From an uncultured Paracoccaceae bacterium (lineage in GTDB: Bacteria; Pseudomonadota; Alphaproteobacteria; Rhodobacterales; Rhodobacteraceae), in contig CANLNT010000002.1 of assembly GCA_947492825.1 (NCBI GenBank), positions 814,501-878,500 of the forward strand: a stretch of 64,000 nucleotides of DNA, written 5' to 3'. Of this stretch, positions 51,278 through 61,829 are shown one piece after another (positions within the stretch are counted from its first letter, which is position 1; each line of letters opens with the position of its first letter). The notes under the pieces were generated by a model. That model worked only from the letters and a program-made list of their open reading frames with translations. It was not told the origin of the DNA and searched no databases. The position numbers were made by a program, and so were the translations under genes.

Positions 51278-52186
51278 ATGCTGGAATTGGGACAAGGTCA
51301 GCCCGCCGTGGGCGACAACATCATCGATGGCAGCGATGCCACCTTTATGGAAGACGTGATCGAGGCGTCGCAGACTGTCCCGGTGATCGTGGATTTCTGG
51401 GCCACGTGGTGTGGCCCCTGCAAAACGCTTGGCCCGGCGATTGAAGCAGCCGTCACTGCGGCAGGTGGGCGCGTCAAGCTGGTGAAGATCGATGTGGACG
51501 CAAACCCCGGTTATGCGGGCCAGTTGCGGGTGCAGTCGATCCCGACGGTTTACGCCTTTCACAACGGCCAGCCGGTTGACGGCTTTCAGGGCGCCTTGCC
51601 GCCGTCTGAGGTCAACGCATTTGTTGAAAAAGTCGCCGCTTTGGGGGGGGAACCTGACAACGGCCTGGACGATGCCATTGCTGCAGCTGAGGCGATGCTG
51701 GAAGAGGGCGCGGCTGCTGATGCGGCTGAGACTTTCGCTGCGATCCTGCAGGAAGACCCCAACTCGGCCGCGGCCTATGCCGGACTCGTCCGCGCCTATC
51801 TGGCGCTGGATGACGTGGACCAGGCAGAGGCGATCCTGAACGGCGCACCGGCCGAGATTTCAACCGACCCTGCGCTGGAAGCGGTCGCAGCCCAGATCGC
51901 GCTCACGCGAGAAGCGGCGGATGCCGGTCCCGTGGCGGAGTTGCAGGCGCAGGTCGAGGCGGAGCCAGACAATCATCAGGCGCGGCTGGATCTGGCAACC
52001 GCACTTCATGCCAATGGTCAGACAGAGGCGGCGGTGGATCACTTGCTGGACCTCTTCCGCCGTGACCGGGAATGGAACGATGGGGCCGCCAAGGCGCAGC
52101 TTTTCAAGATCTTTGACGCGCTTGATGCCAAGGATCCCATTGCGCTGAATGGACGGCGCAAGTTGTCGTCGATGATATTTGCCTGA
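51278..52186 (+). CDS. Thioredoxin-domain protein with TPR region (CnoX/YbbN type)
   Basis: 302 residues: thioredoxin domain (about 15-120) with an intact WCGPCK redox motif (Cys45, Cys48), then TPR-like helical repeats (about 130-300) with alternating Ala-rich helices. This layout is the YbbN/CnoX family, chaperedoxins that protect proteins from oxidative damage; E. coli YbbN lacks the second cysteine, whereas this one has both and may be catalytically active. First of three co-directional genes with Lon-N and Trm112. Confidence 0.9.
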   Translation: MLELGQGQPAVGDNIIDGSDATFMEDVIEASQTVPVIVDFWATWCGPCKTLGPAIEAAVTAAGGRVKLVKIDVDANPGYAGQLRVQSIPTVYAFHNGQPVDGFQGALPPSEVNAFVEKVAALGGEPDNGLDDAIAAAEAMLEEGAAADAAETFAAILQEDPNSAAAYAGLVRAYLALDDVDQAEAILNGAPAEISTDPALEAVAAQIALTREAADAGPVAELQAQVEAEPDNHQARLDLATALHANGQTEAAVDHLLDLFRRDREWNDGAAKAQLFKIFDALDAKDPIALNGRRKLSSMIFA

Positions 52187-52212
52187 TGCGCTGACCGCGC
52201 TACTCTTTCTGT

Positions 52213-52851
52213 ATGACACCAAGCGAACTGCCAGAGACGATTGCCGTCTTTCCGCTGCCCGGCGCGCTGCTGTTGCCACGCGCCCGGCTGCCGCTGCATA
52301 TTTTTGAGCCGCGCTATCTGGCGATGCTGGATGATGTGCTGAAGACCTCTCATCGCTTGATCGGCATGGTGCAGCCCTATGACGCGCCGGGTGAGTCGGG
52401 TGTGCTGCACAATATCGGCTGTGCCGGGCGGTTGACCGCTTTTTCCGAAACGGAAGACGGGCGCTATATGGTGACCCTGTCGGGCATGTCGCGTTTTCGG
52501 ATCAAGGAAGAGGTCGAAGGATTCACACCCTATCGACGCTGCACCGTAGACTGGGGCGGGTTTGATCGTGACCTAGGGGCGGCAGAGCGCGACACCGGTT
52601 TCCAACGCGAAAAGTTCATGGAGCTTCTGGGGCGGTTCTTTGATGATCAGGGCCTGAAAACCGATTGGGAATCGCTGGGCGAAGCAGAGGATGAGCTGCT
52701 GATCAACTCGCTGTCGATGCTGTGCCCGTTTGAGCCAGAGGACAAGCAGGCGTTGCTTGAGGCGCAATCGCTGAGCAGGCGGCGCGAAACACTGGTCACG
52801 CTGATTGAATTTGCGCTAAGACGCGGCAGTACGGAAGAGGTGATGCAATGA
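52213..52851 (+). CDS. Lon substrate-binding (N-terminal) domain protein
   Basis: 212-residue stand-alone LON domain: [29 protein letters not shown] is the typical opening. It lacks the ATPase and peptidase parts of Lon. Such proteins are common in alphaproteobacteria, of unclear role; a protein-binding adaptor is a guess. Overlaps the Trm112-like gene by 4 bases (ATGA). Confidence 0.9.
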   Translation: MTPSELPETIAVFPLPGALLLPRARLPLHIFEPRYLAMLDDVLKTSHRLIGMVQPYDAPGESGVLHNIGCAGRLTAFSETEDGRYMVTLSGMSRFRIKEEVEGFTPYRRCTVDWGGFDRDLGAAERDTGFQREKFMELLGRFFDDQGLKTDWESLGEAEDELLINSLSMLCPFEPEDKQALLEAQSLSRRRETLVTLIEFALRRGSTEEVMQ

Positions 52852-53024
52852 GCACTGAGTTTGATCCCAAGATGGTCGAGGCTCTGGTCTGTCCACAGAC
52901 CCAGGCCACGTTGCGCTATGACGCAGAGCGGCAAGAGCTTGTGTCGAAACCCGCAGCCCTTGCCTATCCGATCCGCGATGGCATCCCGGTGATGTTGGTC
53001 GATGAGGCGCGCGTTCTTGACTAG
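52848..53024 (+). CDS. Trm112-family small protein
   Basis: 58 residues, easily missed for length. [21 protein letters not shown] and [19 protein letters not shown] fit the Trm112/YcaR (UPF0434) family, small zinc-ribbon-like partners of methyltransferases; here only one cysteine remains, so zinc binding is unlikely. Start ATG 52848 overlaps the Lon-N stop; its stop overlaps that of the convergent UbiH-like gene by 4 bases. Confidence 0.88.
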   Translation: MSTEFDPKMVEALVCPQTQATLRYDAERQELVSKPAALAYPIRDGIPVMLVDEARVLD

Positions 53025-54232
53025 CCGCGCATCAGCTGGGGCAATTGGCCGGTTAGTCCGGCGGCCTCGCGGATAAAGCTGCGGCGCAGGCCGGGCATGG
53101 CGTTGACCGCCCCCATGCCGAGATCACGCGCCGCGCGAATCAGCGGGTTATCGTTTGAAAACAGCCGGTTAAAGGTGTCCGTCGCCAGCGCCAGTTTGGC
53201 AGCATCCGGCCGCCGCCAGCTTTGATAGCGGTCCAGCACCAAGGACGCGCCGATATCTTCGCCGCGTTGGCGCGCCTCTGTCAGAACCTGTGCGAGAGCC
53301 GCGACATCGCGCAGGCCGGCGTTCAGCCCTTGCCCTGCAATGGGATGTACACCGTGGGCGGCGTCACCCACCAAAGCGACGCGGTTGGCGACAAAGCGGT
53401 CGGCCAGTGTCAGGCCCAGCGGATAGCTGAACCGCGCGCCGGTCAGGCTGATCTGTCCCAGAAAGCTGCCAAAGGCGGGTTTGAGCGCGTCAAGGAATGC
53501 GTCATCGTCCAAAGCCGCAAGTGTCGCGGCGCGCCTGGCATCCTCGGACCAGACAATCGCGCTGCGGTTTCCGGTCAGGGGCAGGATCGCAAGCGGGCCG
53601 CCGGGCATGAAGAACTGGTGCGCGATGCCGCCATGCGGCTTTTCGTGCGCCACGCAGCAGACAAGGGCTGTCTGGTCATAGCCCCAACCGGTGCGGGTGA
53701 TGCCGGCGCGGCGGGCGGTGCCGGATGCGCGGCCATCGCTGCCGATCAGGACACCGGCGGTCAGGGTTTCGCCGTTCTCGAGCGTCACAGAGACTTGGAC
53801 CGGGCCGGAGGTTTGGGCGATGACCGTTTCTCCTGCCCGGTGCGTGATCCGATCGTCCGCTGCCATCGCATCCAGAAAGGCACGGCGCAGGTGGCGGTCT
53901 TCGACCATATAGCCCATGGGGCCTTCTTCGATTTCGGCGTGGTCAAAGTGCATGACCCAAGGGCTGGGTCCTTCGCCTGCGCGGCCATCGGTGACCTTGA
54001 TTTCCAGCATGGGCTGGGCGTTATCGGCAATCGCAGGCCAGACACCGATGCCTTTCAAAAGTCGCTGTGACCCAAGCGCCAAGGCATAGGATCGTCCGTC
54101 AAAGGCGGGGTCTTTGCGGGTGTCGAGCGGCAGCGCGTCGATGATCGTCACGCGGAACCCTGCCTGTGCAGCGGCTAGGGCAAGGGCTGGGCCGTTTAGC
54201 CCGCCACCCACGATGATGATATCGGCGTCCAT
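53021..54232 (-). CDS. FAD-dependent UbiH/UbiF/Coq6-type hydroxylase
   Basis: 403-residue flavoprotein monooxygenase likely to hydroxylate the ubiquinone ring precursor. FAD motif [18 protein letters not shown] at 9-26, the DG motif in [15 protein letters not shown] (about 183-197), and [29 protein letters not shown] (about 288-316), which is the Ubi-family hallmark. Which ring position it modifies (C5, C6 or C1) is not decided. ATG 54232 places the FAD motif at the expected distance; ATG 54268 is an alternative. Confidence 0.9.
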   Translation of the reverse strand: MDADIIIVGGGLNGPALALAAAQAGFRVTIIDALPLDTRKDPAFDGRSYALALGSQRLLKGIGVWPAIADNAQPMLEIKVTDGRAGEGPSPWVMHFDHAEIEEGPMGYMVEDRHLRRAFLDAMAADDRITHRAGETVIAQTSGPVQVSVTLENGETLTAGVLIGSDGRASGTARRAGITRTGWGYDQTALVCCVAHEKPHGGIAHQFFMPGGPLAILPLTGNRSAIVWSEDARRAATLAALDDDAFLDALKPAFGSFLGQISLTGARFSYPLGLTLADRFVANRVALVGDAAHGVHPIAGQGLNAGLRDVAALAQVLTEARQRGEDIGASLVLDRYQSWRRPDAAKLALATDTFNRLFSNDNPLIRAARDLGMGAVNAMPGLRRSFIREAAGLTGQLPQLMRG

Positions 54233-54312
54233 AGGGCGCAATATGGGGATGCGCGCGGGATTGTCCATGCGACATGCGCCCGCTACGTTCCGCCAAAGGC
54301 AAGGGGACGACA

Positions 54313-55641
54313 ATGGATCAATGGCGGTGGATGACGGCGGCGGCGCTGGGGCAGGGGATTGCTGCGGGCGACATTGATCCGGTGGCCCTGACAGAGGTGT
54401 ACCTGAACGCCATTGATGCCCACGAGCACCGCGACCGCATCTATGCCCGCGTCACCCACGACCGTGCCCGGGCAGAGGCGCGTGCCGCCAGCGCGCGTGC
54501 CAAGTCGGGGTTGCGGCGCGGGTCATTGGACGGTGTGCCGATCAGTTGGAAGGACCTGTTTGACACTGCGGGTGTGGGGACAGAGGCTGGCACCAAACTG
54601 ATGGAAGGCCGCGTGCCGGACCGTGACGCAGAGGTGCTGACCAATGCGACTGCCGCCGGGCTGGTCTGTCTTGGTAAAACGCATCTGTCAGAAATTGCGT
54701 TTTCAGGCCTTGGGTTGAACCCGATGACGGCAACGCCGCCTTGCGTGAACGATCTGGACGCGGTGGCGGGGGGGTCGTCTTCGGGGGCCGCGGCCTCTGT
54801 CGCTTTTGGGTTGGCGGCGGCTGGCATCGGGTCTGACACCGGCGGATCCGTGCGCATACCTGCGGCGTGGAACGATATCGTGGGGTTCAAGACAACGCAC
54901 GGGCGCTTGACGCTGAACGGTGTGGTGCCGTTGTGCTTGACCTTTGACACTGTCGGTCCGCTTTGCCGGTCGGTGGCCGATGCCGCCTTGCTGACAGCGG
55001 CGCTGGAGGGCAGCGGCACGCCTGATCTGACGGGGGCCAGCCTGCAAGGCGTGCGGTTCGGGGCGCTTGATACCATTGCGATGGAGGGTGTGCGCGATGC
55101 GCCATTGGCCGCGTTTGAAGACGCGCGCGACAAGCTGATCGCAGCCGGTGCGCAGGTCATCCCTTTTGCCTTTGCGCCAATGGAACAGGCGTTTGACGAT
55201 GCGGGGGCGCTTTATACAGCGGACAGCTATGCGTGGTGGCGTGACCGGGTCGAGGCGGAACCTGACAAGATGTTTCCGCAAATCCTTGAACGTGTCCGCG
55301 CAGGACGCAACGTGAAGGCCGCGGACTATATCGCCGCTTGGCACCAGTTGGATGCGATCCGGGCAGACTATGCCGCCGCCACCGCCGGATTTGATGCGGT
55401 GATCATGCCAAGCGCGCCGATCCTGCCGCCGAACATGCAGCGCCTGTTGACCGACGATGACTACTACAAAGGCGAAAACCTGCTGGCGTTGCGCAATACG
55501 CGGGTCACCAATCTGATGGGTGGCGCGGCTGTGACCTTGCCGACAGGCGTGGCGTCTTGCGGCATCATGCTCAACGTCACTGCCGGGCAGGATAACCGGC
55601 TTTTGCGTCTTGCGGCAGCGGCAGAGCGCGCGCTGGCCTAA
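54313..55641 (+). CDS. Amidase signature family enzyme
   Basis: 442 residues. Catalytic triad of the amidase signature family: Lys80 (ISWKDLFD), the cis-Ser in GGSSSGAAAS (about 155), and nucleophile Ser179 in GSDTGGSVRIPA. Possible substrates include aryl amides, allophanate or an aminoacyl-tRNA precursor; sequence alone does not decide, but it is not the canonical GatA because no gatB/gatC is near. AAGGGGA ribosome-binding site before ATG 54313; 80 bases divergent from the UbiH-like gene. Confidence 0.9.
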   Translation: MDQWRWMTAAALGQGIAAGDIDPVALTEVYLNAIDAHEHRDRIYARVTHDRARAEARAASARAKSGLRRGSLDGVPISWKDLFDTAGVGTEAGTKLMEGRVPDRDAEVLTNATAAGLVCLGKTHLSEIAFSGLGLNPMTATPPCVNDLDAVAGGSSSGAAASVAFGLAAAGIGSDTGGSVRIPAAWNDIVGFKTTHGRLTLNGVVPLCLTFDTVGPLCRSVADAALLTAALEGSGTPDLTGASLQGVRFGALDTIAMEGVRDAPLAAFEDARDKLIAAGAQVIPFAFAPMEQAFDDAGALYTADSYAWWRDRVEAEPDKMFPQILERVRAGRNVKAADYIAAWHQLDAIRADYAAATAGFDAVIMPSAPILPPNMQRLLTDDDYYKGENLLALRNTRVTNLMGGAAVTLPTGVASCGIMLNVTAGQDNRLLRLAAAAERALA

Positions 55642-55760
55642 AAGACACAATTCGGCCCAAGTCACCCTGCGCACGGCTGCCTTATTCTGGACAGCATAGG
55701 GCGCTTGCGGCTAATCTGCATCCAAAGCGGGGCGAAATGATCCCGCAAGTTGAGGCAGTT

Positions 55761-56939
55761 ATGGTATACCCTGAGCGGTTTGCGAACCTTCCGGTTGCGA
55801 CGTGGCCCCGTTTGCGTGGGCTGTTGGACGCTGTCCAGCCGGGTGGTGATGTCATCAACATGACCATCGGTGAACCGCAGCACGACTTTCCCGATTTTGT
55901 GGGCGAGGTTTTGGCGCAAGACCTTGATCGCTTTAAGAAATATCCCAACAACAACGGCGAACCTCTGGTGTTGGATGCGATCGCGGGCTATCTGTCGCGG
56001 CGCTATGGCGTGACGCTCGACCACGATCACCTGATGATCGCCAATGGCACGCGCGAGGCGCTTTACAATGCCGCGATGGCGCTGTGCCCTGAGACGAAGA
56101 ACGGCCAAAAGCCTGTCGTCCTGACGCCAAACCCGTTTTATCAGGTCTACGCCGTGGCCGCCCTCTCGGTGGGGGCAGAGCCAGTTTACGTCAATGCCAC
56201 GGCCGAGACCGGACATCTGCCGGATTTTGCCAGCCTGCCGGCGGATGTGCTGGATCGCACGGCGATTGCCTATATCTGCAGCCCTGCCAACCCGCAGGGG
56301 GCCGTGGCGGACGCAGCCTATTGGGCGGCACTTATCGCGCTGGCTGAAAAACACGATTTCATCATCTTTGCAGATGAATGCTATGCCGAAGTGTACCGCG
56401 AAACGCCCCCTGTTGGTGTGCTAGGGGTCGCCAAAGAGGTCGGCGCAAGCCCCGAACGTATCGTGACGTTCCATTCGCTGTCCAAGCGGTCGAACCTTGC
56501 AGGCATCCGCTCCGGCTTTGTCGCCAGTGGGCCGGAAAACATCAAACATATCAGATCGCTGCGCGCCTATGCCGGCGCGCCGGTGCCCGGACCCGTGCAG
56601 GCTGTGTCGGCCCGCGCATGGGCCGACGATACCCATGTTGCCGCCAGCCGGGCGCTTTATACTGAGAAATTCGATGCAGCAGACGAAATACTGGGCAATT
56701 TGCCGGGCTACCGGTCGCCGCCTGCGGGGTTTTTCCTGTGGCTGCCCGTCGATAACGGCGAGGCGTCAGCGCTCAAGCTGTGGCGGGAAACCGGCGTGCG
56801 CACTTTGCCGGGCGCCTATCTGAGCCAACCAACACCAGCCGGAAACCCCGGCGAGAATTATATCCGGGTGGCACTTGTCGCCCCAAAAGAAGACGTGCAG
56901 CGCGGGCTGAACCTGCTGCGTGACTGCATCAAGGACTAA
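55761..56939 (+). CDS. dapC: Class I/II aminotransferase, probable succinyldiaminopimelate transaminase
   Basis: 392-residue fold-type I PLP enzyme. TIGEPQHDFPDFV near residue 34, NPNNP-like region SPANPQGAV, DECYAEVY, and the PLP lysine in SLSKRSNLAGIRSGF. The overall sequence resembles the DapC group, which transfers an amino group to N-succinyl-2-amino-6-ketopimelate; that would complete the succinylase route with dapD and dapE here, though the gene is not linked to them. ATG 55761 with GAGG upstream is preferred over ATG 55737. Followed 12 bases later by ftsK. Confidence 0.82.
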   Translation: MVYPERFANLPVATWPRLRGLLDAVQPGGDVINMTIGEPQHDFPDFVGEVLAQDLDRFKKYPNNNGEPLVLDAIAGYLSRRYGVTLDHDHLMIANGTREALYNAAMALCPETKNGQKPVVLTPNPFYQVYAVAALSVGAEPVYVNATAETGHLPDFASLPADVLDRTAIAYICSPANPQGAVADAAYWAALIALAEKHDFIIFADECYAEVYRETPPVGVLGVAKEVGASPERIVTFHSLSKRSNLAGIRSGFVASGPENIKHIRSLRAYAGAPVPGPVQAVSARAWADDTHVAASRALYTEKFDAADEILGNLPGYRSPPAGFFLWLPVDNGEASALKLWRETGVRTLPGAYLSQPTPAGNPGENYIRVALVAPKEDVQRGLNLLRDCIKD

Positions 56940-56951
56940 GGGAAGAGTAGC

Positions 56952-59930
56952 ATGGCATCTTATCAATCACGGCAGCGCGATCCGCTCTTGGACAGTGACA
57001 CCCAGGCGGCGTTGGAAAAACGCAGCAAGGAGTTGCTGGGGATCGGTCTGATCGTGATGGGGCTTTTGGCCGCCGCGATGTTCATCAGCTACACGCCCGA
57101 TGATCCAAGCTGGATTTCCGCCACTGATGCACCCGTCCAAAACTGGCTGGGCCGCTTCGGGGCCTCGACTGCCGCACCGCTGATGATGGTGGTGGGCAAG
57201 GGCATCTGGGTGCTGCCACTGGTGCTGATCGCTTGGGGCGCACGGTTCGTGGGTCACTGGGGTCAGGAACGGGCGCTTGGCCGCTTGCTTTATGCGCCGA
57301 TGGCGATTGCCGCCGCTTCTGTTTACGCCGCGACATTGGTGCCGGGGGCCGCATGGCCGCCGAACTTTGGTCTGGGCGGCATGGTGGGCGACACGGCCCT
57401 GGGTGTCGTGCTGACCGTGATCCCGTTCGGAGAAGTCTTTTCGATCAAGCTGATGTCCCTGGTCACCGGCCTGATTTCATTGGCGCTTTTGGCCTTTGCG
57501 CTGGGCTTTACCCGGCCTGAATTGCGTGTTGGCGGACGCTTTGTACTGCTGGGTACCGTGATGCTTTATGCGCTGATCCTCAAAGTGTTGGGGCAGGGCG
57601 CAGGCGCCTCGGCCCGGATGGCAGGCGGGATGCGCGCGGGCATGGCCGCAAAGATGGAGGAACGCCGCGCGGTGCGCGAGGCGATGGCCCGCGAGGCGGC
57701 AGAGGAAGAAGCCGCACGCCGCCTGATCCCGGATGGCGACGCAAAAGCTCGCGCCGCTGCGGTGGTGCGCGCCAACCCGGTGATGCCAACCCGCGACGCG
57801 GACCCGGCCGCCCGCAAGATGCCGCCCGTTGTGCGCCCGGCTGGCTATGCCGAAGAACCGCCACTCGCCGCACCTGCACGTGCACCAGAACCCGCGCCTG
57901 CGCCCGCACCCAAAGGCCTGTTGTCGGGCCTTTTGCGGCGCAATGACGCCATGCCGGACCCCGAACTGGTGGCGCAGGAACCCCGCGCCTTTGACGAAAC
58001 ACCGGGCAGTGAAGACCGCGTTAAGGCCCGGATTTCCGACGCCATCCGCGCCCGCGTGGCACCCATCGTTCCGCCAACCCTGACCGGTGTGCGGATTGAG
58101 CCGTCCTTGACCGCAGGCAAAGGCCCACGCCCGATGATCCTTGATACGGCCCCAGCTGTTGAACCCGAAGCCGTTGAGATGGCCGTGATCGAGGATGAGA
58201 TCATCGAAGACACGCCTGCAGCAACGCCCGCACCTGCCGTCTATCAGCGCAGCACCCTGCCACAGGCCGAGGCGAAACCGCTGGTGGCAGAGCCGCTGTT
58301 TAATCCAGAGGCGCCCGCCGCGCCCAAAAAGGTCGTGCACACCACGCCCAAGGCGGCACCCAGCAAGCAGGCCAAAGCAGAAGCACAGCCCGCGTTGCAG
58401 TTTGAAGACAAATATGCCGATTACGAGCATCCGCCGTTGAACCTTCTGACCAACCCGGTCGAAATTCAGCGTCATGTGCTGTCGGACGAAGCGCTTGAGG
58501 AAAACGCGCGGATGCTGGAAAGCGTGCTGGATGACTACGGCGTGAAGGGTGAGATCGTTAGCGTTCGCCCCGGCCCCGTCGTAACGATGTATGAACTTGA
58601 GCCTGCACCGGGTTTGAAAGCCTCCCGCGTGATCGGTCTGGCCGATGACATCGCCCGCAGCATGTCGGCCCTGTCTGCGCGTGTGTCCACCGTGCCGGGA
58701 CGGTCGGTCATCGGGATCGAACTGCCCAATGAAAACCGCGAAAAGGTGGTGCTGCGAGAAATTCTGTCCCACCGCGACTTTGGCGATGGCAACCAGAAAC
58801 TCCCTCTCGCACTGGGCAAGGACATTGGCGGTGAGCCGATCATCGCAAACCTCGCCAAGATGCCGCACCTGCTGATCGCCGGGACCACGGGGTCCGGTAA
58901 ATCCGTGGCAATCAACACGATGATCCTGTCGCTCTTGTATAAGCTGACACCGGAAGAGTGTCGGATGATCATGATCGACCCCAAGATGCTGGAACTGTCC
59001 GTCTATGACGGCATTCCGCACCTCCTCTCGCCGGTCGTGACCGACCCGAAGAAAGCTGTGGTGGCCCTCAAATGGGTCGTTGGCGAGATGGAGGAGAGAT
59101 ATCGCAAGATGTCCAAGATGGGCGTGCGCAACATCGACGGCTACAATGGCCGGGTGAAGGACGCGCTCGCCAAGGGCGAGATGTTCAGCCGCACGGTGCA
59201 GACCGGTTTTGACGATGAAACCGGCGATCCGGTGTTCGAGACCGAAGAATTTGCACCCGAAGTGCTGCCCTATATCGTCGTGATCGTGGACGAGATGGCC
59301 GACCTGATGATGGTCGCGGGCAAAGAGATCGAGGCCTGTATTCAGCGTCTGGCGCAGATGGCGCGTGCCTCTGGCATTCACCTGATCATGGCGACACAGC
59401 GGCCGTCTGTGGATGTGATCACCGGCACGATCAAGGCCAACTTCCCCACCCGGATTTCGTTCCAGGTGACCTCCAAGATCGACAGCCGCACGATCCTGGG
59501 CGAGATGGGGGCCGAGCAACTGCTGGGCATGGGTGACATGCTGTATATGGCCGGCGGTTCCAAGATCACCCGCGTGCATGGGCCGTTCTGTTCGGATGAA
59601 GAGGTTGAGGAAATCGTCAACTTCCTTAAAGGCTTCGGTCCGCCTGAGTATATGTCTGGCGTTGTGGACGGCCCCGATGAAGATGCTGAAAGCAGCATTG
59701 ATCTGGTGCTGGGTCTGGGCGACGGGTCCGATAGCGAAAACGCGCTTTACGACACTGCCGTCGCAATCGTCATCAAGGACCGCAAGTGCTCGACCAGCTA
59801 TATTCAGCGCAAGCTGGCCATCGGCTACAACAAAGCCGCGCGTCTGGTGGAGCAGATGGAAGATGAAGGTGTCGTGTCATCAGCCAACCATGTGGGCAAG
59901 CGCGAGATTTTGGTGCCTGAACAGCACTGA
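56952..59930 (+). CDS. ftsK: DNA translocase FtsK
   Basis: Couples cell division and chromosome segregation: membrane-anchored hexameric motor that drives XerCD-dif resolution. 992 residues: four N-terminal membrane helices (about 32-215), a Pro/Ala-rich linker (about 260-480), the motor with Walker A GTTGSGKS near 645-652 and the [13 protein letters not shown] Walker B near 775, and a winged-helix gamma domain (about 925-990, [26 protein letters not shown]) that recognises KOPS. A strong terminator follows 29 bases after the stop. Confidence 0.96.
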   Translation: MASYQSRQRDPLLDSDTQAALEKRSKELLGIGLIVMGLLAAAMFISYTPDDPSWISATDAPVQNWLGRFGASTAAPLMMVVGKGIWVLPLVLIAWGARFVGHWGQERALGRLLYAPMAIAAASVYAATLVPGAAWPPNFGLGGMVGDTALGVVLTVIPFGEVFSIKLMSLVTGLISLALLAFALGFTRPELRVGGRFVLLGTVMLYALILKVLGQGAGASARMAGGMRAGMAAKMEERRAVREAMAREAAEEEAARRLIPDGDAKARAAAVVRANPVMPTRDADPAARKMPPVVRPAGYAEEPPLAAPARAPEPAPAPAPKGLLSGLLRRNDAMPDPELVAQEPRAFDETPGSEDRVKARISDAIRARVAPIVPPTLTGVRIEPSLTAGKGPRPMILDTAPAVEPEAVEMAVIEDEIIEDTPAATPAPAVYQRSTLPQAEAKPLVAEPLFNPEAPAAPKKVVHTTPKAAPSKQAKAEAQPALQFEDKYADYEHPPLNLLTNPVEIQRHVLSDEALEENARMLESVLDDYGVKGEIVSVRPGPVVTMYELEPAPGLKASRVIGLADDIARSMSALSARVSTVPGRSVIGIELPNENREKVVLREILSHRDFGDGNQKLPLALGKDIGGEPIIANLAKMPHLLIAGTTGSGKSVAINTMILSLLYKLTPEECRMIMIDPKMLELSVYDGIPHLLSPVVTDPKKAVVALKWVVGEMEERYRKMSKMGVRNIDGYNGRVKDALAKGEMFSRTVQTGFDDETGDPVFETEEFAPEVLPYIVVIVDEMADLMMVAGKEIEACIQRLAQMARASGIHLIMATQRPSVDVITGTIKANFPTRISFQVTSKIDSRTILGEMGAEQLLGMGDMLYMAGGSKITRVHGPFCSDEEVEEIVNFLKGFGPPEYMSGVVDGPDEDAESSIDLVLGLGDGSDSENALYDTAVAIVIKDRKCSTSYIQRKLAIGYNKAARLVEQMEDEGVVSSANHVGKREILVPEQH

Positions 59931-59958
59931 CACCACCTTACCATCACGTATCTTGAAG

Positions 59959-59984
59959 GGGCCGATCAAAAGATCGGCCCTTTT
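59959..59984 (+). terminator. Rho-independent terminator after ftsK
   Basis: Stem GGGCCGATC / GATCGGCCC with an AAAA loop, followed by TTTT. Perfect 9-base GC-rich stem. Preceded by an A-rich AAGG that could extend pairing with the T tract, so it may also work in reverse. Confidence 0.88.
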
Positions 59985-60036
59985 CATTGGAAGGTTCTGC
60001 CCCCTTAATGCGAGCGAACCACAAGGGCCCCAAGAC

Positions 60037-60852
60037 ATGACCTACGCCACACCGCCCGGCGGGTTGCCGCCACAGGACAAGACGCTGGATGAACGCGCGG
60101 TCTTTACCGCCGCCTATGCCTTTATCCCCGCCGATACGATGCGCGACATCACGACCAGTTTCCTACCCGGTTGGACGGGAATGCGCATGTGGGTCATTGC
60201 CCGGCCCCTGACCGGCTTTGCCGAAAGTTTCAGCCATTACATCGTGGAACTGGATCATCTGGGAGGTAGTGACGCGCCCGAAGAGAACCCGGCTGCTGAA
60301 GGTGTGATCTTTGTTGTCGGTGGGCATGGAGAGCTGACCTTGAACGGTCAGACGCATCTGTTGCGCCCCGGTTCCTATGCCTATCTGCCTGCCGGGGCGG
60401 ATTGGCAGATCAAGAACGACCATGCCGAGGCTTTCACTTTTCACTGGCTGCGCAAACGCTACCTGTCGAACCCGCATGTGGCCGCGCCAGCGGGCTTTGT
60501 GACCCACGAGGCGGACGCTCCGGTGACCCTGATGCCCGATACCGATGGGCGCTGGTCCACCACCCGCTTTGTCAGCCCCACCGATATGGCCCATGACATG
60601 CACGTCAACATCGTGAACTTTGAACCCGGCGGCGTGATTCCCTTTATGGAGACCCATGTGATGGAACATGGGCTGTACGTGCTGGAAGGCACCGCCGAAT
60701 ATCGTCTGAACGATGATTGGGTCAGTGTGGGTCCCGGTGATTACATGTGGCTGCGCGCCTTTTGCCCGCAGGCCTGTCGGGCAACCGGTGACGGACAGTT
60801 CCGCTATCTGCTGTACAAGGACGTGAACCGGCACGCAGCGCTGGGGCTATGA
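60037..60852 (+). CDS. allE: (S)-ureidoglycine aminohydrolase (bicupin, YlbA/AllE-like)
   Basis: Releases ammonia from (S)-ureidoglycine to give (S)-ureidoglycolate in purine breakdown. 271 residues with two cupin domains (about 60-135 and 185-260), including VVGGHGELTLNGQTHLLRPG and NIVNFEPGGVIPFMETHVMEHGLYVLEG, the latter with the Glu/His/His metal site. Ends in the family pattern RYLLYKDVNRH. Its stop overlaps the next gene by 4 bases. Family members are often labelled bifunctional allantoicase; only the aminohydrolase role is established. Confidence 0.9.
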   Translation: MTYATPPGGLPPQDKTLDERAVFTAAYAFIPADTMRDITTSFLPGWTGMRMWVIARPLTGFAESFSHYIVELDHLGGSDAPEENPAAEGVIFVVGGHGELTLNGQTHLLRPGSYAYLPAGADWQIKNDHAEAFTFHWLRKRYLSNPHVAAPAGFVTHEADAPVTLMPDTDGRWSTTRFVSPTDMAHDMHVNIVNFEPGGVIPFMETHVMEHGLYVLEGTAEYRLNDDWVSVGPGDYMWLRAFCPQACRATGDGQFRYLLYKDVNRHAALGL

Positions 60853-61826
60853 CGCTGCGCATCGGGATCAACGGCTTTGGCCGGATCGGGCGGACCATCC
60901 TGCGGCAGGTTCTGGCGGATCACGGCGATATTGAGGTGGTGCTGATCAATGACATCGCCGAGGTGGCGCTATGCGCCCATCTCTTCGCCTATGACAGCGT
61001 TTTTGGCCCCTATCCGGGGCAGGTCAGCCATGATGCGGATCATCTGATTGTGGAAGGTCGCAAGATCCGGTTTCAGCGTGATCCTGACCTAAGTAGCACT
61101 GATCTGACGGGTGTGGACCTTTGGCTGGAATGTGCAGGCCATGCCAAGACGCGCGATGTTGCGCAACGCGGGCTGGCGGCGGGGGCGCGGCGTGTGCTGA
61201 TCTCTGGTCCGTCGCCCGCGGCAGATGTGACGGTGGTGATGGGGGCGAATGATGCCGCGCTGGGCGGGCAATCCATCGTCTCAAACGCCTCTTGCACCAC
61301 CAATGCGCTGGCGCCGTTGGTGCGGGTGTTGGACCATGCTTATGGCGTTGCGGCAGCGCATATGACGACGGTTCACTGCTATACCGCCAGCCAGCCGATG
61401 AGCGACGCGCCACGCGGCGATTTCGCCCGTTCCCGTGCCGGGGCTTTGTCGATGGTGCCCACCACCACAAGTGCGACGCAAATGGTGAAAGAGGTGCTGC
61501 CGCACCTGCGCGGGTGTCTGACCGGGGCGGCGGTGCGGGTGCCGGTGGCCAGTGTCTCTGCGATTGATCTGACCGCGTCGCTCAAGACGGATGTCACCGT
61601 TTCGGCGATGAACGCGAAGCTGGCAAAGGCCGCACCGGGGATCATCGGCACGACGGATTTGCCGCTGGTGTCCTCGGATCTGCGCAGTCGGCCCGAAAGC
61701 CTGATCGTAGCCACGCCCGAGACGATTGCAACGACGCCGCGGCAGGTGCGGGTGTTTGGCTGGTATGACAACGAATGGGGGTTTTCGGCGCGCATGATCG
61801 ACATGGTGCGCCGGATGGCGGGCTGA
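60849..61826 (+). CDS. Glyceraldehyde-3-phosphate dehydrogenase-like protein
   Basis: 325-residue NAD(P)-dependent dehydrogenase of the GAPDH fold: GINGFGRIGR at 6-15, catalytic Cys149 in SNASCTTNALAP and His176 in TTVHCYTASQ, and C-terminal WYDNEWGFSARM. The loop after the catalytic His (TASQPMSDAPRGDFARSRAG) is shorter and diverged from glycolytic GapA, and its place inside a purine-catabolism operon (start overlapping allE by 4 bases) is unusual. It may be a gluconeogenic or erythrose-4-phosphate type paralogue or act on another aldehyde; the primary gap gene is probably elsewhere. Confidence 0.85.
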   Translation: MTLRIGINGFGRIGRTILRQVLADHGDIEVVLINDIAEVALCAHLFAYDSVFGPYPGQVSHDADHLIVEGRKIRFQRDPDLSSTDLTGVDLWLECAGHAKTRDVAQRGLAAGARRVLISGPSPAADVTVVMGANDAALGGQSIVSNASCTTNALAPLVRVLDHAYGVAAAHMTTVHCYTASQPMSDAPRGDFARSRAGALSMVPTTTSATQMVKEVLPHLRGCLTGAAVRVPVASVSAIDLTASLKTDVTVSAMNAKLAKAAPGIIGTTDLPLVSSDLRSRPESLIVATPETIATTPRQVRVFGWYDNEWGFSARMIDMVRRMAG

Positions 61827-61829
61827 GGA

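Noticed and set aside
57477-59579. 700-codon open frame antisense to ftsK
   Set aside because: It has no domain pattern, is rich in His/Arg/Gly as expected for a shadow of a high-GC gene, and lies wholly within ftsK, which is unambiguous.
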